A DNA stretch of 64,000 bases. It comes from Mesorhizobium sp. RMAD-H1 (GTDB lineage: Bacteria > Pseudomonadota > Alphaproteobacteria > Rhizobiales > Rhizobiaceae). Under the pieces are notes generated by a model. That model did no database searches. It worked only from the letters and a program-made list of their open reading frames with translations, and had not been told where the DNA came from. A program made the translations under genes and the position numbers. Location: assembly GCF_014191375.1 (NCBI RefSeq), contig NZ_JACHWN010000001.1, positions 124,001 to 188,000 on the forward strand, read 5' to 3'. Positions 37,259 to 47,202 of the stretch are shown here, piece by piece (the first letter of the stretch is position 1; every line of letters starts with the position of its first letter).

Positions 37259-38463
37259 TACGCCGTCTTCTGCTTGTTGGCGACGGAGAGCCGTTCGCAG
37301 GCAGCTTCGATGCGGGCGAGGCCGTCGCGGACCTCGTCCTCCGTGACGATCAGCGGCGGCAGGAGGCGGATCACATTGTCGCCGGCAGCCACGCTCAGAA
37401 GATGCTCGTCGCGCAGCGCCTGGATGAGCGCCGTGTTCGGGACCACGCATCTGAGCCCCATCAGCAGCCCGCGCCCGCGCACTTCCGACACGACATCGGG
37501 ATAGCGGTCGATGATCGAGGCCAGTCCCTGCTTGAAGAGAAGCGCGGCGTTGCGCACATGATCGAGGAAGCCGTCGGCCAGAACCACGTCGAGCACGGCA
37601 TTGCCGACCGCCATGGCCAGCGGGTTGCCGCCATAGGTCGTGCCGTGCACGCCGGCGGTCATGCCCTTGGCGGCTTCGGCGGTCGCCAGGCACGCGCCCA
37701 TCGGAAAGCCGCCGCCAATGCCCTTGGCAACGGCCATGATGTCGGGCGTGATGCCTGCCCATTCATGGGCGAAGAACTTGCCGGTCCGCCCGGTGCCGCA
37801 CTGCACCTCGTCGAGGATGAGGAGAAGGCCGTTCTCGTCGCAAAGCTTGCGCAAGGCGCGCAGGTCCTCCTCCGATACGGTACGCAGGCCGCCTTCGCCC
37901 TGCACCGGCTCGATGAGGATGGCTGCCGTCTCCGGCGTGATCGCCGCCTTCAGCGCTTTCTCGTCACCGAACGGCACCTGGTCGAAGCCGTCGACCTTGG
38001 GGCCGAAGCCCTCCAGATATTTCGCCTGTCCGCCGGCGGCGATGGTCGCCAGCGTGCGGCCATGGAAGGCGCCCTCGAAGGTGATGATGCGGTAGTGTTC
38101 GGGATGGCCGTTGACATAATGATAGCGACGCGCGGTCTTGATCGCGCATTCGAGCGCTTCCGCGCCGGAATTGGTGAAGAACACCTTGTCGGCAAAGGTA
38201 TTGTCGACCAGTCTCCGGCCGAGCCTCTCCTGGTCGGGGATCTCGTAGACGTTGGAAACATGCCAGAGTTTGTCGGCCTGGGTCTTCAGCGCGTTCACCA
38301 GATGGGGATGCGCATGGCCGAGCGAATTGACGGCGATGCCCGCGGCAAAATCGAGATAGCGGTCGCCCTTGTCCGTGATCAGCCAAACGCCCTCGCCTCG
38401 CTCGAAGCGCAACGCGGCACGATTGTAGGTATCGTAAAGCGGTTGCGCGGTCGCATGGGTCAT
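37258..38463 (-). CDS. argD: Acetylornithine aminotransferase
   Basis: A 401-residue class III aminotransferase. Markers are [19 protein letters not shown] near residue 38, [18 protein letters not shown] near 94, [17 protein letters not shown] near 125, [17 protein letters not shown] near 214 and [15 protein letters not shown] with the PLP lysine near 246. It acts in arginine synthesis, and such enzymes often also serve as succinyldiaminopimelate aminotransferase in lysine synthesis. The start ATG 38463 has GGAGG 11 nt away. The promoter and a leader hairpin lie at 38541-38598. It is followed by argF with a 1-bp overlap. Confidence 0.93.
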   Translation of the reverse strand: MTHATAQPLYDTYNRAALRFERGEGVWLITDKGDRYLDFAAGIAVNSLGHAHPHLVNALKTQADKLWHVSNVYEIPDQERLGRRLVDNTFADKVFFTNSGAEALECAIKTARRYHYVNGHPEHYRIITFEGAFHGRTLATIAAGGQAKYLEGFGPKVDGFDQVPFGDEKALKAAITPETAAILIEPVQGEGGLRTVSEEDLRALRKLCDENGLLLILDEVQCGTGRTGKFFAHEWAGITPDIMAVAKGIGGGFPMGACLATAEAAKGMTAGVHGTTYGGNPLAMAVGNAVLDVVLADGFLDHVRNAALLFKQGLASIIDRYPDVVSEVRGRGLLMGLRCVVPNTALIQALRDEHLLSVAAGDNVIRLLPPLIVTEDEVRDGLARIEAACERLSVANKQKTA

Positions 38464-38540
38464 GCCAGTCGGGCCTCCATCAGCCTGTTGTCGATAAAGC
38501 GGATCGCGTTTTAACGTGACCCGCGCGGACGAAATCAAAA

Positions 38541-38559
38541 AGCCGCCCTCAGGGCGGCT
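38541..38559 (-). terminator. Terminator-like hairpin at the 5' end of the argD transcript
   Basis: On the minus strand, perfect arms AGCCGCCC and GGGCGGCT enclose TGA and are followed by TTTT (38537-38540). No minus-strand gene lies upstream, only the argD promoter. The stem starts just a few bases after the expected start site, so it is either an early attenuator, a 5' stabilising stem, or the end of a very short RNA. Confidence 0.6.
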
Positions 38560-38569
38560 CAAGGCCTTC

Positions 38570-38598
38570 AATATCGTGTGTGAATGCCTAAATGTCAA
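38570..38598 (-). promoter_or_regulatory. argDp: Strong sigma-70 promoter for argD-argF-hslO
   Basis: On the minus strand TTGACA (38593-38598), a 17-bp spacer and GATATT (38570-38575) give a near-consensus promoter. The start site is expected near 38563, about 100 bp before the argD ATG and directly in front of the hairpin. Confidence 0.7.
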
Positions 38599-38726
38599 TT
38601 GAACCGGCTATGCTGAAAGCGGGTTTTGGCGGGTTGCGTCCTCATGTATGAGAGGCGGCGTCAAAACACCGGTGGTTAACATCCAAGTTGGGGAAAACCT
38701 GAAAAAGCAAATCGCTGTGGCTGCCG

Positions 38727-38857
38727 GACTCTTGTCACGGAGTCACCCATTAATGTAGTTTCCCCCTTAGCAAAAACTAGATTTCGTGCGGCGGACCTAG
38801 TCATCCGGATAGATGTAGTAGTTTTGTCTGGGGAAATCCGGACAGCGCGAAGGATTC
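38727..38857. promoter_or_regulatory. Three GANTC (CcrM) sites in the gcrA promoter region
   Basis: GACTC (38727-38731), GAGTC (38740-38744) and GATTC (38853-38857) lie within 165 bp upstream of the gcrA start. GANTC is the site methylated by CcrM in alphaproteobacteria, and GcrA acts at promoters with methylated GANTC. The rest of the 425-bp argD-gcrA gap (38464-38888) holds the argD promoter and no gene that I can support. Confidence 0.5.
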
Positions 38858-38888
38858 CGGTGAGAATGAAAGATTGGAGCCCAGGACA

Positions 38889-39422
38889 ATGAACTGGACA
38901 GACGAGCGCGTCGAACTGCTTAAGAAGTTGTGGAGCGAGGGTCTCAGCGCCAGCCAGATTGCAGCGCAGCTTGGCGGCGTCAGCCGCAATGCGGTCATCG
39001 GCAAGGTGCATCGGCTGAAGCTTTCCGGCCGCGGCAAAACGTCTGCCACCCAGACGCGCAGCAAGAAGGTCAACACCAACAGCGCCGCGCGAAACGGCAA
39101 TGTGAGCGCCGGCGCCACCCAGACGACTGCGGTGCGCACCAGTGTGCCCAAGAGCATCGGCGCAACGGCACTGCAGACCGATTATGCGGTTGAAGCGGTG
39201 GCCCAAACCGTGATCAGGCCGGCGAGCGACGTCGTGGTCCCGATCTCGCGCCGGCTTTCGCTTTTGCAGCTGAGCGAGCGGACCTGCAAATGGCCGATCG
39301 GCGACCCGCTCAATGAGGATTTCCACTTTTGCGGCAATGATTCCGGCGAGAGCAGCCCCTACTGCACCTATCACTCCAAGCTCGCCTTTCAGCCGGCCTC
39401 GGAGCGCCGTCGCGTCCGTTGA
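38889..39422 (+). CDS. gcrA: GcrA cell cycle regulator
   Basis: A 177-residue GcrA. The N-terminal ~45 residues are the helix-turn-helix region (WTDERVELLKKLWSEGLSAS, GGVSRNAVIGKVHRLKLSGR). A low-complexity Thr/Ala/Asn linker follows. The C-terminal sigma-70-interacting part has RTCKWPIGDP, FHFCGN and PYCTYHSKL, with conserved cysteines. GcrA binds RNA polymerase sigma-70 and acts on promoters with methylated GANTC in the alphaproteobacterial cell cycle. The start ATG 38889 follows AGGAC closely. The promoter region has three GANTC sites. Confidence 0.95.
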   Translation: MNWTDERVELLKKLWSEGLSASQIAAQLGGVSRNAVIGKVHRLKLSGRGKTSATQTRSKKVNTNSAARNGNVSAGATQTTAVRTSVPKSIGATALQTDYAVEAVAQTVIRPASDVVVPISRRLSLLQLSERTCKWPIGDPLNEDFHFCGNDSGESSPYCTYHSKLAFQPASERRRVR

Positions 39423-39551
39423 GACGCGACGCAACGGCCATAGGCCGGTGTTGTTTCATCATTGCATCGCAGAGCGCCGGTGAAATCCAGGGCCTTATCC
39501 CGGCCTGTCGAAGGACGGCATTGGCTTCCGCTTGTTCGCGAATGAAGACGT

Positions 39552-40646
39552 CTAACGGGGGATGGCCTTTGCGGCCCATTGCTCCGTGTCGCGGTCGCGC
39601 AATTCGCGGATGCTTTTCACGGCTTCCCGCTTCAGCCGCTGCAACAGGCCTCTGACGATCTCGCCGGGCAGGCTGGGGCCGCGATAGACAAGGCCCGTAT
39701 AGATCTGGACGAGATCGGCCCCCGCCCGGATTTTGGCGAGCGCCGTATCGGCGCTGTCCACGCCGCCGACGCCGATAAGGGGCAGTTCAGGGCCGATTTT
39801 CGCGCGCATCTTGGCAAGCACGATCGTCGAACGCTCGAAAAGCGGCGCGCCTGAAAGGCCGCCTGCCTCTCCGGCGTTCTTCGTGCTCTTCAAGCCGGTC
39901 CGCGACAGCGTGGTGTTGGAGATGATCAGCCCGTCGAGCGGATGGGCCTTCACTTCCGCCGCGATGTCGTCCAGCCCTTCCTCCGTCAGATCCGGCGCGA
40001 TCTTCAGGAAAACCGGCCGCACGATGCCGGATTTCGCCGCCTCGTCGTCGCGCGCCTTCAGCACGCGGGCGAGCAGCTCGCGCAGGCTCTCGCGCGCCTG
40101 CAGGTCGCGCAGGCCCGGCGTGTTGGGCGAGGAGATATTGGCGGTGAAATAGCCGGCGAGCGGATAAAACCGCCGGATGCCCGCGACGTAATCGCCTATG
40201 CGGTCTGCTGAATCCTTGTTGGCGCCGATATTGACGCCGACGATCCCTGCTTTGCCGCTTCGCGCGGACAGCCGGCGGAACGCCGCTTCATGCCCCTCAT
40301 TGTTGAAGCCGAGGCGGTTGATTATCGCCCGGTCCTCGACCAGCCGGAAGATGCGCGGCCGCGGATTGCCGCTTTGCGGCAGCGGCGTCAGCGTGCCCAC
40401 CTCGGCAAAGCCGAAGCCGAGTTTCAGGAGCTCGTCCGGTATTTCGGCATTCTTGTCATAGCCCGCAGCCATGCCGAGCGGGTTGGGGAAGGGAAGGCCG
40501 GCAACCGTCACGGCAAGCGCCGGGTCGCTGTTCCTTCCGCAGGAGAAAACCCCGCTCTTCAGCGCGGCGATCGAGAGCCCATGCGCCTGCTCGGGCTCCA
40601 GCGCGAAGAGGGCACGGCGGCCGAAGGTTTCGAAAAGTCCGCTCAT
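39552..40646 (-). CDS. pyrD: Dihydroorotate dehydrogenase (quinone), class 2
   Basis: A 364-residue membrane-associated flavoenzyme of pyrimidine synthesis. The class 2 N-terminal helix (LFETFGRRALFALEPEQAHG) for quinone access is present. FPNPLGMAAGYDKNAEIPDE lies near residue 52, the catalytic serine region ANISSPNTPGLRDLQ near 168, NTTLSRTGL near 242, and the FMN-binding IGVGGVDSADTALAKIRAGA near 288. The start overlaps the DUF952 stop by 4 bp, so the two are coupled. It is convergent with gcrA. Confidence 0.94.
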   Translation of the reverse strand: MSGLFETFGRRALFALEPEQAHGLSIAALKSGVFSCGRNSDPALAVTVAGLPFPNPLGMAAGYDKNAEIPDELLKLGFGFAEVGTLTPLPQSGNPRPRIFRLVEDRAIINRLGFNNEGHEAAFRRLSARSGKAGIVGVNIGANKDSADRIGDYVAGIRRFYPLAGYFTANISSPNTPGLRDLQARESLRELLARVLKARDDEAAKSGIVRPVFLKIAPDLTEEGLDDIAAEVKAHPLDGLIISNTTLSRTGLKSTKNAGEAGGLSGAPLFERSTIVLAKMRAKIGPELPLIGVGGVDSADTALAKIRAGADLVQIYTGLVYRGPSLPGEIVRGLLQRLKREAVKSIRELRDRDTEQWAAKAIPR

Positions 40647-40993
40647 GCGTCCATCTCCGGGAATTGGTGTGCGCCATCCGCCCCAAGCGGCAGGGGCTTG
40701 ACCCAGCGCACGGCGGAAAGCGGCAGATCGCCGTAAAGATGCGGAAAAAGATCGCCGCCGCGCGAAATCTCATATTTCAGCGCATCGCCGAGCCGCTCCG
40801 CCTCGATCGCGACGAGGAGCAGGTCGTCCTGCCCGGCGAAATGCTTTGCCGCCGTCTCGCGCACCTGCGCGGCGGTCGAGAAATGGATGAAGCCGTCGGC
40901 GAGATCGACGGGCGCTCCGGTGAAAACGCCTGCCTTTTCGGCCGCCTGCCACAATGCGCGGGGCGCGATCTTGTAGATTGTTGCCATGCTCAT
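40643..40993 (-). CDS. DUF952 family protein
   Basis: A 116-residue protein of the DUF952 family. Conserved elements are IYKIAPRALWQAAEKAGVF at the start, DLADGFIHFSTAAQVRETA near residue 30, and FPHLYGDLPLSAVRWVKPLP near 82. The function is unknown; the fold resembles ADP-ribosyltransferase-like proteins in some predictions, which I cannot test here. The start ATG 40993 lies 6 nt after AGGAAG; ATG 40987 is in frame. It is the first gene of the operon with pyrD. Confidence 0.85.
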   Translation of the reverse strand: MSMATIYKIAPRALWQAAEKAGVFTGAPVDLADGFIHFSTAAQVRETAAKHFAGQDDLLLVAIEAERLGDALKYEISRGGDLFPHLYGDLPLSAVRWVKPLPLGADGAHQFPEMDA

Positions 40994-41122
40994 GCCTGGC
41001 TTCCTAGTGGGAAACACCGCAGACGAAAAGCGAAACATCCGCCGGCGCACATGATTTTCACATATCCGACGGATTTCCGGCATAATAGAGGAAATGAGAT
41101 TCATTCCACGGGAGTAACCGCG

Positions 41123-41563
41123 ATGACAGCGCTGAAATCTTGCCTGCCGATCATGGTTCTGGCGGTCGTCCTGTCCGGGCCGGGTGCCGCCTTTTCACAG
41201 GAGGCCGGGCGCTACACCATGGAGAAGACCGACAAGGGCTATGTCAGGCTCGATACCAAGACGGGCGATGTCTCGGTCTGCAGCGAGCAGTCGGGGCAGA
41301 TGGTGTGCAGGCTCGCGGCCGACGATCGCCGCGCCTATGAGGACGATCTGGCCGCGCTCAACGAGCGGGTGAAGAAGCTGGAGGAGCAGGTCGCCGCCTT
41401 CGGCAAGCTGCCGCCGGTGGTGCGTGACACGCTTCCCTCCGAGGAGGAATTCGAGAAGACCATGAGCTATATGGAGCGCTTCTTCCGCCGCTTCATGGAC
41501 ATCGTGAGAAGCTTCGACAGCGGATCGGACGGAGCAAACGATCCGGTGCCGGAAAGGACGTGA
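41123..41563 (+). CDS. Small exported coiled-coil protein, function unknown
   Basis: A 146-residue protein. Residues 1-26 form a signal peptide (CLPIMVLAVVLSGPGAAFSQ), probably cleaved before EAGRYTME. The mature part has a short domain with a Cys pair (SVCSEQSGQMVCRLAADDRR) and then a coiled coil (AALNERVKKLEEQVAAFG). It closes with an acidic/aromatic helix (EEEFEKTMSYMERFFRRF). GGGAG lies 8 nt before ATG 41123. Similar proteins occur in rhizobia, but I know no function. It is likely periplasmic. Confidence 0.75.
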   Translation: MTALKSCLPIMVLAVVLSGPGAAFSQEAGRYTMEKTDKGYVRLDTKTGDVSVCSEQSGQMVCRLAADDRRAYEDDLAALNERVKKLEEQVAAFGKLPPVVRDTLPSEEEFEKTMSYMERFFRRFMDIVRSFDSGSDGANDPVPERT

Positions 41564-41620
41564 TGGAGGGGAATAGGGGAGTAGGGTGGACCTCCTCGGA
41601 GGAATCAGGCTTCGTTTCCC

Positions 41621-41668
41621 TTACTCCCTTACTCCCTTACTCCCTTACTCCCTTACTCCCTTACTCCC
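41621..41668. repeat. Tandem 8-bp repeat (TTACTCCC)6
   Basis: Six perfect copies of TTACTCCC run head to tail and end exactly at the pip stop codon (41669-41671). A degenerate inverted half unit (GGGGAGTAGGG) lies at 41576. The number of copies could vary by slippage. The array lies between two convergent genes and is not coding. Confidence 0.95.
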
Positions 41669-42631
<963 letters not shown>

Positions 42632-42822
42632 TTATCATTTTTTCAGGAAACAAAGCTGTTTCCAATACGGCCATTCCTATAGCACAATAAGGCCAGACGG
42701 CGGCAGGCCGCTTCGACTGGCCTGTTTATAACGCTCTTTTCGATTGCTGGCTTGAAAAACACAGACAATCTGTTCGCGTCGAAAAGGGTTTGCCGCAATC
42801 TGTTGGGGAGAAACGCGGTGCC

Positions 42823-43476
42823 ATGCAATTGAAGTTCATTATCGCCGATGATCATCCGCTGTTCCGCGGGGCATTGCGGCAGGCGCTGACGCAAAAGGCG
42901 AGGAAGGCGGAGATCGTCGAGGCGGGCGATTTCGATACCGTCAAGAAGCTCATTCTCGAAGCCACGGATATCGATCTTCTCCTGCTCGATCTCACCATGC
43001 CGGGGGTGAGCGGCCTTTCGGGCCTGGTCACGCTGAAGTCGATCCAGCCGGCCCTTCCCATCATGATCGTTTCGGCGACTGACGATCCGGCGACGATCCG
43101 GCGCGCCCTCGAGCTGGGCGCCTCCGGCTTCATTTCCAAATCCGCCAGCATTGAAGACATCAACAATGCGGTCAGCGCCGTTCTGGCCGGCGACATATGG
43201 GCGCCGCAGGATATCGATCTGGGCCACGAGCCGGATCCCGAGATATCCGATCTGATCAGCCGCATCCGCACGCTGACGCCGCAGCAGACGCGGGTCTTGT
43301 CGATGCTCGCCGAAGGGCTTCTCAACAAGCAGATCGCCTATGAGCTCAGCGTGTCGGAAGCCACCATCAAGGCCCATGTCTCTGCGGTCCTGCAGAAGCT
43401 GGGCGTCGACAGCCGCACGCAGGCGGTCATCCGCCTGTCGAAGATCGGCAGCGACGGCTTCCAGGTGCTCAACTGA
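42823..43476 (+). CDS. NarL/LuxR-type response regulator, CrbR/ErdR-like
   Basis: A 217-residue regulator. The receiver domain has IIADDHPLFRGAL at the start, the phosphoacceptor in LLLLDLTMPGVSGLSGL near residue 55 and SKSASIEDI near 105. The C-terminal LuxR helix-turn-helix has LTPQQTRVLSMLAEGLLNKQ and SVSEATIKAHVSAVLQKLGV. It is convergent with an SSS-fused hybrid kinase, the pairing of the CrbS/CrbR (MxtR/ErdR) system that controls acetyl-CoA synthetase and acetate use in other proteobacteria. ATG 42823 was chosen; an in-frame TTG at 42790 is possible. Confidence 0.83.
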   Translation: MQLKFIIADDHPLFRGALRQALTQKARKAEIVEAGDFDTVKKLILEATDIDLLLLDLTMPGVSGLSGLVTLKSIQPALPIMIVSATDDPATIRRALELGASGFISKSASIEDINNAVSAVLAGDIWAPQDIDLGHEPDPEISDLISRIRTLTPQQTRVLSMLAEGLLNKQIAYELSVSEATIKAHVSAVLQKLGVDSRTQAVIRLSKIGSDGFQVLN

Positions 43477-43489
43477 CCCGTGATTTTTG

Positions 43490-46400
43490 CTACTCCGCTG
43501 CCGTCCGCGTCTGGCTGTGATGGTGTGACAGGAGGGCGCGCAGGGCCGCGGGCTTCAGCGGCTTGTGCAGCACCGCCACGCCATCCTCCCGGGCACGCAG
43601 CCGCACCTCGTTGGAACGGTCAGCCGTGACGAGGACTGCCGGCACCGCCTTTTCGAAATATTCGCGCGCATAGCCGATCATGTCGAGACCGTTTTCGCCG
43701 TTGAGGTGATAGTCGGCGAGGATGATGTCGGGCGCCCCGGCCGCGCCGGCGCAGAATGCCTTGAGCTCCGCGCCGTTGCGCGCGGCTGCGACGCGGCATC
43801 CCCAGCCGCCAAGCAATATTTCCATGCCGGAGAGGATGCGCTCGTCATTGTCGATGCACAGCACCGTGATCCCGCTGAGCTCGTTCGATCGGCCGGGCCT
43901 GGGCCGCATCTCCGATGTCGGAGCGGGCAGGGTCTGCTGCTGCAGGACCGGCAGGTGGACCGAAAAACGCGTCCCTTTGCCCGGCACTGAGTCGAGCTGC
44001 AATTGCAGGTCCAGCACCCTGGCTATGCGATCGACGATGGAAAGTCCGAGCCCCAGTCCCTCGGCTTCCCTTATCCCCTCGTCGAGCCGGGTGAACTCCC
44101 GGAACACCGATTGCAGCTTGTTGGCGGGGATGCCGATGCCCGTATCGATCACCTGCAGGTCGATCGCATCGCCACGGCGCCTCACGCCGAGGAGAACGCT
44201 GCCGCGGCGGCTGTATTTGATGGAATTGGAGACGAGGTTCTGCACGAGCCGGCGCAGGAGATTGCGGTCCGTCTCGACCACCACGCTGCTCGGCACGACG
44301 CGCAGCCGCAGGTTCTTCTTCATCGCCAGCGGCTCGAAATCGGTGGCGATCTGCTTCATCATCTCGTCGAGCCGGAACACCGAGACATGCGGCTTCAGCG
44401 CGCCAGTATCGAGCCGCGATATGTCGAGGACGGCGCCGAGGATGGCCTCCACCGATTCAAGCGATGAATCGATGTTGCGCGCAAGGCCGCTCGCCTCGGA
44501 GCGTCTCAGCCGTTCCGTCAGGGCGGAGCTGTAGAGCCGGGCGGCGTTGAGCGGCTGCAGGATGTCGTGCCCCACCGCGGCGAGGAAGCGCGTCTTGCCG
44601 AGATTGGCTTCCTCGGCGACCGCGCGCGCCTTGGCGAGCTCACTGTTGACATGCATGAGCTCCGCCGTGCGTTCCGCGACCCGCTGCTCCAGCGTCTCGT
44701 TGATGCGCTTGAGCGCATTGGCCGCCTCGACGGTGACGGTGATATCGGTATAGGTGGCGACCACCCCGCCGTCGGGCATCGGGTTGGAGCGGATTTCGAG
44801 AATGCGGCCGCTCGAGGTCAGGTCGATGCGCCATGGCTGCCGGAAGGTGGTGAAGTTGCGCATGATCGCGGCGCTGTTGCCCATCGGGACATCGCCGCGC
44901 CGGGCAAGATGCTCGATGATCTCCGAAAGCGGCGTGCCCACCTGGCCGAACTCGTCCGGCAGGTCGGTGAGCAGACGGAACTGCCGGTTCCAGCAGGTGA
45001 GCCGGAAATCCTTGTCGAGAACCGTGATGCCTTGCTCCATCTGGTCGAGCGCGATCTGCAGAAGACCCCGGTTCTGCTGCAGCGCCTCGGAGGCGTCGTC
45101 GAGAAGGCGCAGGGCGCTGCGCGTCGTGCTGTCGTTGCGCTGCAGGAGCAGCGATAGCACGAGGCGTGCGGAAGACGAGCCGACCGCGCTGCCGAGCAGT
45201 TGCTCGGCATAGCGGATGATCCCCATATCTGCGGGCGCGCCGCCCACCAGCTTCCGGTTCTCCCGCAGCTCGAAACTGTGGAACGAGCGCTCCACCCTTT
45301 CCGCGCCGAGATAGCGCGCGATCGTCGCCTTGAGTTCGTCGACGGTCACCGTCGTGCGGAAGCGGCGCAGCGTCGGCACGGCCATGATGTCGCGCGGCAT
45401 GAAGACCGTCGCCTGGATGCGCTCGAGCGGCGTTGACTGCCGGGAGAGCGAGCCGAGAACATAGAAGAGCGTGTTGATGGCGAGGCTCCAGATGACGCCG
45501 TTGGTCAGCGGGAAGGCATCGGTTCCGAAGAGCGACTGCGGACGCAGCGCCGCAATGCCGAACAGACCCTCGCGCAATATGGCCGCATCGGGGGGCGCAA
45601 GTGTGGGCAGAAGCAGCGTATAGGCCCAGACTGCAAAGCCGGTGGACATGCCGAGCACGGCGCCGCGCGCATTCGCACCGCGCCAGACGAGGCCACCGAG
45701 CAGGGCAGGGGCGAACTGGGCGATGGCGGCGAACGAGACGAGGCCGATCGACGACAGGCGGATATTATCGGCCGTTTCACGGTAATAGATGAAGGAGATG
45801 AAGAGGATGACGATGATCGTCGCACGGCGCGTGTAGAGGATGACGCGCGTCAGGTCTTGGCTTTTGGTATCGTTGTCGTGGACGAAGTGTTTGATGAAAA
45901 GCGGCAGGAGCAGATGGTTGGAGATCATCACCGAAAGCGCCACGCAGGCGACGATGACCATCGCTGTGGCTGCCGACAGCCCGCCGACGAAGGCGATCAG
46001 CGCCAGGAAATGCGAGTCGACGGCAAGCGGCAGCGCCAGCACGTAGAGATCGGCATTGGTCCCCTCGCCGAGCGTGACGACGCCGGCAAGGGCGATCGGC
46101 AGGACGAAGAGATTGATGAGCACGAGATAGGCCGGAAAGAGCCATATGGCGGTGCGCAGTTCCTGCTCGCTTCTGTTCTCCACGACGGCGACATGGAATT
46201 GGCGCGGCAGCATCAGGATCGCCGTCGCGCTGAGAAGCGTCTGCACGATCCAGGTGCCGACGGATGTCTGGTAATTCAGCGCCTGTGAGGCCGCCGCATT
46301 TCCCGCCACTGCCTCGGCAAGGTCGGAGGAGCTGCCGAAGAGATAGAAGGTGCAGGCAAAGCCGACTGCCAGAAAGGCGCAGAGCTTGATCACCGATTCA

Positions 46401-46990
46401 AGCGCAACCGCCAGGATCAGGCCGTCCTGATGTTCCGTGGCGTCGGTGTGGCGCGTGCCGAACAGGATGGCGAAGAGCGCGAGGACGCAGGCCACCGGCA
46501 GCGAGACGTCGCTGAAGATATAGCCGATCGGGTCGAAGGACTGGCCGTAATGCGAGACCACCAGGTCGACGGTGCCCGACACCGCCTTCAATTGCAGCGC
46601 GATATAGGGCAGGGCGCCCACGGCCGCGATGCAGGTGGCGAGCGAGGCGACGGCAAAGCTCTTGCCATAGCGGGCCGCGAGAAAATCGGCGATCGAGGTG
46701 ATGCGCTCCGCCTTGGCGAGCCTCACGATATGGCGCACCAGCCGGTTTCCGAGCGTGAAGACCAGGATCGGGCCGATATAGATGCCGAGAAATTCCAGTC
46801 CCCGTTCGGATGCGACGCCGACCGAGCCGAAAAAGGTCCAGGACGTGCAATAGACCGCGAGGCTGAGGGCATAGACATAGGGCCTCGGCTGGCTCCCCCA
46901 GCGCTGGGCGCGCCTGTCCCCCACGCTCGCCACTCCGAACAGGAGGAAGAGATAGAGAAACGCGATACCTATGATGCCCCAACCCTGCAT
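43490..46990 (-). CDS. Hybrid histidine kinase with N-terminal sodium/solute symporter domain (CrbS/MxtR-like)
   Basis: A 1166-residue protein. Residues 1-~500 form a solute:sodium symporter-like domain with about 13 helices (ALSLAVYCTSWTFFGSVGVA near 40). A PAS domain lies near 640-740 (LDQMEQGITVLDKDFRLTCW), then a coiled coil and the H-box FLAAVGHDILQPLNAARLYS with His near 807. The ATPase has NLVSNSIKYSRRG and DTGIGIPANKL, and the C-terminal receiver has DIILADYHLNGENGLDMIG near 1090. This is the CrbS/MxtR acetate-switch architecture. The target is presumably the convergent LuxR-type regulator, whose stop is 13 bp away. The signal could be acetate or another transported solute (inference). 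Confidence 0.9.
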   Translation of the reverse strand: MQGWGIIGIAFLYLFLLFGVASVGDRRAQRWGSQPRPYVYALSLAVYCTSWTFFGSVGVASERGLEFLGIYIGPILVFTLGNRLVRHIVRLAKAERITSIADFLAARYGKSFAVASLATCIAAVGALPYIALQLKAVSGTVDLVVSHYGQSFDPIGYIFSDVSLPVACVLALFAILFGTRHTDATEHQDGLILAVALESVIKLCAFLAVGFACTFYLFGSSSDLAEAVAGNAAASQALNYQTSVGTWIVQTLLSATAILMLPRQFHVAVVENRSEQELRTAIWLFPAYLVLINLFVLPIALAGVVTLGEGTNADLYVLALPLAVDSHFLALIAFVGGLSAATAMVIVACVALSVMISNHLLLPLFIKHFVHDNDTKSQDLTRVILYTRRATIIVILFISFIYYRETADNIRLSSIGLVSFAAIAQFAPALLGGLVWRGANARGAVLGMSTGFAVWAYTLLLPTLAPPDAAILREGLFGIAALRPQSLFGTDAFPLTNGVIWSLAINTLFYVLGSLSRQSTPLERIQATVFMPRDIMAVPTLRRFRTTVTVDELKATIARYLGAERVERSFHSFELRENRKLVGGAPADMGIIRYAEQLLGSAVGSSSARLVLSLLLQRNDSTTRSALRLLDDASEALQQNRGLLQIALDQMEQGITVLDKDFRLTCWNRQFRLLTDLPDEFGQVGTPLSEIIEHLARRGDVPMGNSAAIMRNFTTFRQPWRIDLTSSGRILEIRSNPMPDGGVVATYTDITVTVEAANALKRINETLEQRVAERTAELMHVNSELAKARAVAEEANLGKTRFLAAVGHDILQPLNAARLYSSALTERLRRSEASGLARNIDSSLESVEAILGAVLDISRLDTGALKPHVSVFRLDEMMKQIATDFEPLAMKKNLRLRVVPSSVVVETDRNLLRRLVQNLVSNSIKYSRRGSVLLGVRRRGDAIDLQVIDTGIGIPANKLQSVFREFTRLDEGIREAEGLGLGLSIVDRIARVLDLQLQLDSVPGKGTRFSVHLPVLQQQTLPAPTSEMRPRPGRSNELSGITVLCIDNDERILSGMEILLGGWGCRVAAARNGAELKAFCAGAAGAPDIILADYHLNGENGLDMIGYAREYFEKAVPAVLVTADRSNEVRLRAREDGVAVLHKPLKPAALRALLSHHHSQTRTAAE

Positions 46991-47019
46991 GGGTTGTCCT
47001 GCCTCCCATTTTCCACGTC

Positions 47020-47053
47020 ATGAACGCGTGTTCTGATGCTGTTATGCGTTCAT
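47020..47053. promoter_or_regulatory. Inverted repeat between crbS-like and mscL genes
   Basis: Perfect 8-bp arms ATGAACGC and GCGTTCAT are separated by 18 bp in the divergent 212-bp gap. It may be an operator of the kinase gene. There is no other support. Confidence 0.3.
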
Positions 47054-47202
47054 GGATATGAAGCAACCACGTTCGGCTATTGCGCGCAAGATGAAGCTAC
47101 AAGTCGGCCGGCACGATTTTTTTCTTCCGATATCCGTGTTTTTGCTAGAAATAGTCACGGGGCGGCGGATCGAGGCTTTCGGGTCGATGGAGAGGATATG
47201 GC

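Noticed and set aside
41621-41668. Possible CRISPR-like array
   Set aside because: The units are 8 bp and contiguous with no spacers, so it is a simple tandem repeat. No cas genes are present.
42646-42663. GGAAACA/TGTTTCC stem before pip as a terminator
   Set aside because: No T-run follows on either strand and it lies at the 5' side of pip, so at most it is an operator-like dyad.
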